Below are positions 62,529 to 64,000 of a DNA stretch of 64,000 nt, piece by piece; the stretch's first letter is position 1; each line of letters begins with the position of its first letter. The stretch is from Neisseria sp. (lineage in GTDB: Bacteria; Pseudomonadota; Gammaproteobacteria; Burkholderiales; Neisseriaceae): NCBI RefSeq assembly GCF_030527965.1, contig NZ_JAUMZU010000016.1, forward strand, positions 1 through 64,000. The letters are read 5' to 3'. A program made the translations under genes and the position numbers. The notes beneath the pieces were generated by a model. The model ran no database searches. It saw only the letters and a program-made list of their open reading frames with translations, and had not been told where the DNA came from.

Positions 62529-63575
62529 TTACCGTTGCACATCTTTTTCCGATTGATTTTGTTGCTGCAACTGCTCAACTGCACGCGGATTGCCGGCCAA
62601 TCGGTCGAACTTATCCTGTGCCTGTGTGTTGAACGACTGCCCGGCTACTTCCCTCGCCAGTTTGCTGATGATGCGCGCTTCAGTTTTATGGCCCATCTTG
62701 TACAACTCCTTCGCTATCTGCCCGTATTCTTCAATAATAATGCCCCGCGTTTGCAGGGCTTCTTTCAGATACGGATGTTTGGGTCGATCATTGTGTTTTA
62801 AGGCTTCTATCAGTTCTTCCGCCTGTTGCCGGGCAACATGGCTTAATGCACCGCGTTGCCTCATCGCCCGTAAAACACTGTTTTCCGGTTTCTGTGCTTT
62901 GCCTCGATGTTGTCGTTTGGTGGCAGCGCACAAAACACCTTCTTCGCGTAATTTCTCGGCAAAGCGTACCCGCCATTCAAACAGGTCGGCTTTGCGCGGG
63001 TTCAGTCGTTGGCCAAGCTCGTCCCGCATCAATACGCACAAGTGCACATGAGGATGCGGCGGTTCGCCCGGGCGGTCAGATTCGTGGTGCAGACCGAAGA
63101 CATACTGGTGGCTGTCGAACTGTTCGGCGGCAAACTTACGGGCGGCTTTGTGTACCGCTTCCGGCGGTGTACCGGCCGGCATCGACAAGACGATGTTCAA
63201 GGCTTCTTTGTATTTGCTTTCTTCCGGGATACCCAGCTGCTGCCAGTCTTTCAATAAGCCGTTAATCGCTTTCTTACCCGACAGTTTCTCACCGTCCTGT
63301 GTTTCCAGTTTCACTTCGCCGTTACGTGACACATAATCCAGATGATTGCGCACCCCGCGCATACCATTGGAACGATTGCTGAGCCGTTTAGGAATTTTGA
63401 CCATCACTTCGGGATGTTTCAGTGCGGCCGAACGCAGGTTGGACAGCCCGCTGCCCGGCTTCAGCGGTTTGCCTTTACGCCGGCCACCGCCTATGGCCAT
63501 ACCTTTGTCTTTCGCTTTGACCGCACGGGTTCGGTAACCTAAAAACCATTCGTCGATGTTACGGTTTAAGGACAT
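62529..63575 (-). CDS. MOBP-type relaxase
   Basis: Nicks oriT and pilots the transferred strand. The 348-residue protein has a motif I Tyr81 in NHLDYVSRNGE (compare VKYITDEQG in RP4 TraI) and motif III histidines: HHESDRPG (163-164) and PHPHVHLCVLM with H174, H176 and H178. The C-terminus is charged and lacks a primase domain; RP4 TraI is far longer. AAGGAG precedes the ATG. It is encoded 16 bases after the accessory gene. The IncP-type nic site at 51.2 kb fits this family. Confidence 0.88.
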   Translation of the reverse strand: MSLNRNIDEWFLGYRTRAVKAKDKGMAIGGGRRKGKPLKPGSGLSNLRSAALKHPEVMVKIPKRLSNRSNGMRGVRNHLDYVSRNGEVKLETQDGEKLSGKKAINGLLKDWQQLGIPEESKYKEALNIVLSMPAGTPPEAVHKAARKFAAEQFDSHQYVFGLHHESDRPGEPPHPHVHLCVLMRDELGQRLNPRKADLFEWRVRFAEKLREEGVLCAATKRQHRGKAQKPENSVLRAMRQRGALSHVARQQAEELIEALKHNDRPKHPYLKEALQTRGIIIEEYGQIAKELYKMGHKTEARIISKLAREVAGQSFNTQAQDKFDRLAGNPRAVEQLQQQNQSEKDVQR

Positions 63576-63590
63576 GGTGGTACTCCTTGT

Positions 63591-63995
63591 TTATTTGCGC
63601 CGCCTTCGATGAGTTTGCAGGGCCTGGTTGACTTTACCGACGTGCGCTTCAATAAATGCTTTCAAATCGGACAGTTGTTGACTATTCAATGATGCCTCTT
63701 CGCCGGCGTTCAGTTGGCGGGCAATCTGATTCAGGTTGCGGCCAATGCGCAGTAATTGATAGTTGGACTGATAGAGGGCATCCGCCTCATAGGCCGATAA
63801 CATGGGATGCCGATAGATATGGGATTGGATAATATCGCGGGCTACGTCGTTGATTGAGCCGCGCCGTAAAACGGCAGCCGCTTCCAAGTACGCCCTGTCT
63901 TTATCCGGCAGCCGTAGGGTAATCCGCTTGCGATGGCGTGGCGCAGGTAGATTTACCGGGTCAGGTTCAGTTGGTTGATTGAGTTGGGCCTGCAA
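63591..63995 (-). CDS. Relaxosome accessory protein, MobC/TraJ-like
   Basis: The 134-residue protein has a ribbon-helix-helix-like start (RHRKRITLRLPDKDRAYLEAAAVLRRGSINDVARDIIQSHIY) and a MobC-type helical part (QSNYQLLRIGRNLNQIARQLNAGEEAS). Such proteins bind next to nic and open the DNA for the relaxase. Its 5' end is 5 bases from the window edge; the true start could be beyond. Likely operon: accessory gene, then relaxase. Confidence 0.82.
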   Translation of the reverse strand: MQAQLNQPTEPDPVNLPAPRHRKRITLRLPDKDRAYLEAAAVLRRGSINDVARDIIQSHIYRHPMLSAYEADALYQSNYQLLRIGRNLNQIARQLNAGEEASLNSQQLSDLKAFIEAHVGKVNQALQTHRRRRK

Positions 63996-64000
63996 TAGCT

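Overview
The window looks like a Neisseriaceae chromosome, probably Neisseria. Gene content fits this family: ThrB, QueF/YhhQ, RplU/RpmA/IspB, ParC, Mrp, CarB, a PilC/PilY1 adhesin, TldD, TamA/TamB and SstT. A DNA uptake sequence of the TGCCTGTCTGAA type (the TG-wadDUS dialect, known from N. wadsworthii and relatives) is scattered through the first 43 kb, mostly as inverted pairs that form intrinsic terminators between genes. Species assignment beyond that dialect is inference.

The core chromosome (1-43.3 kb) holds these blocks: homoserine kinase; an EmrR-OMF-EmrA-EmrB multidrug efflux operon; a preQ1-I riboswitch driving queF and yhhQ; ribosomal proteins L21/L27 divergent from ispB; tRNA-Arg(CCU); rsmJ plus a glutaredoxin-like gene; the pilS-pilR two-component pair with an intact sigma-54 contact loop; parC; mrp; gloA; a dicarboxylate transporter; a SemiSWEET sugar transporter; carB; a 1302-residue PilC/PilY1 pilus adhesin; a candidate Fur-controlled small RNA (NrrF-like) upstream of pilC; tldD; the tamA-tamB outer-membrane assembly operon; sstT; murU; and tRNA-Lys(UUU).

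From 43.3 kb to the window end lies an element integrated at the 3' end of tRNA-Lys; its far end is outside the window. A tyrosine integrase, whose last codons are written in the tRNA gene, and a small excisionase-like gene lie at the junction. The element mixes phage-type control with plasmid-type transfer. A CI-like S24 repressor and a Cro-like gene are divergent across three TTTAAG-N4-CTTAAA operators. Two more copies sit behind the repressor on a leftward promoter followed by an rrn-like boxA. The leftward transcript would run through an entry-exclusion-like lipoprotein, TrbM, TraL, TraM and int/xis. The rightward transcript carries cro and a replication-organiser-like gene. An IncP-type nic core (CCTATCCTG/C on the minus strand) with flanking hairpins lies at 51.23 kb beside a TraK-like gene. 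A MOBP relaxase and its accessory protein lie at 62.5-64.0 kb. No type IV secretion genes are visible, so within this window it looks like an integrative mobilizable element.

Cargo at 51.4-62.4 kb includes a DNA-methylase-like protein without a catalytic motif IV, a structured 176-bp inverted-repeat element next to a truncated HTH gene, an AT-rich DUF3825 gene, a decayed IS1595-family transposase, a TPR-DUF2971-like protein with near-identical repeats, and an orphan DNA-modification cluster: a frameshifted C5-cytosine methylase, a PAPS-reductase-like PP-loop protein and an N4/N6 methylase. No restriction nuclease, CRISPR array or rRNA gene was seen.
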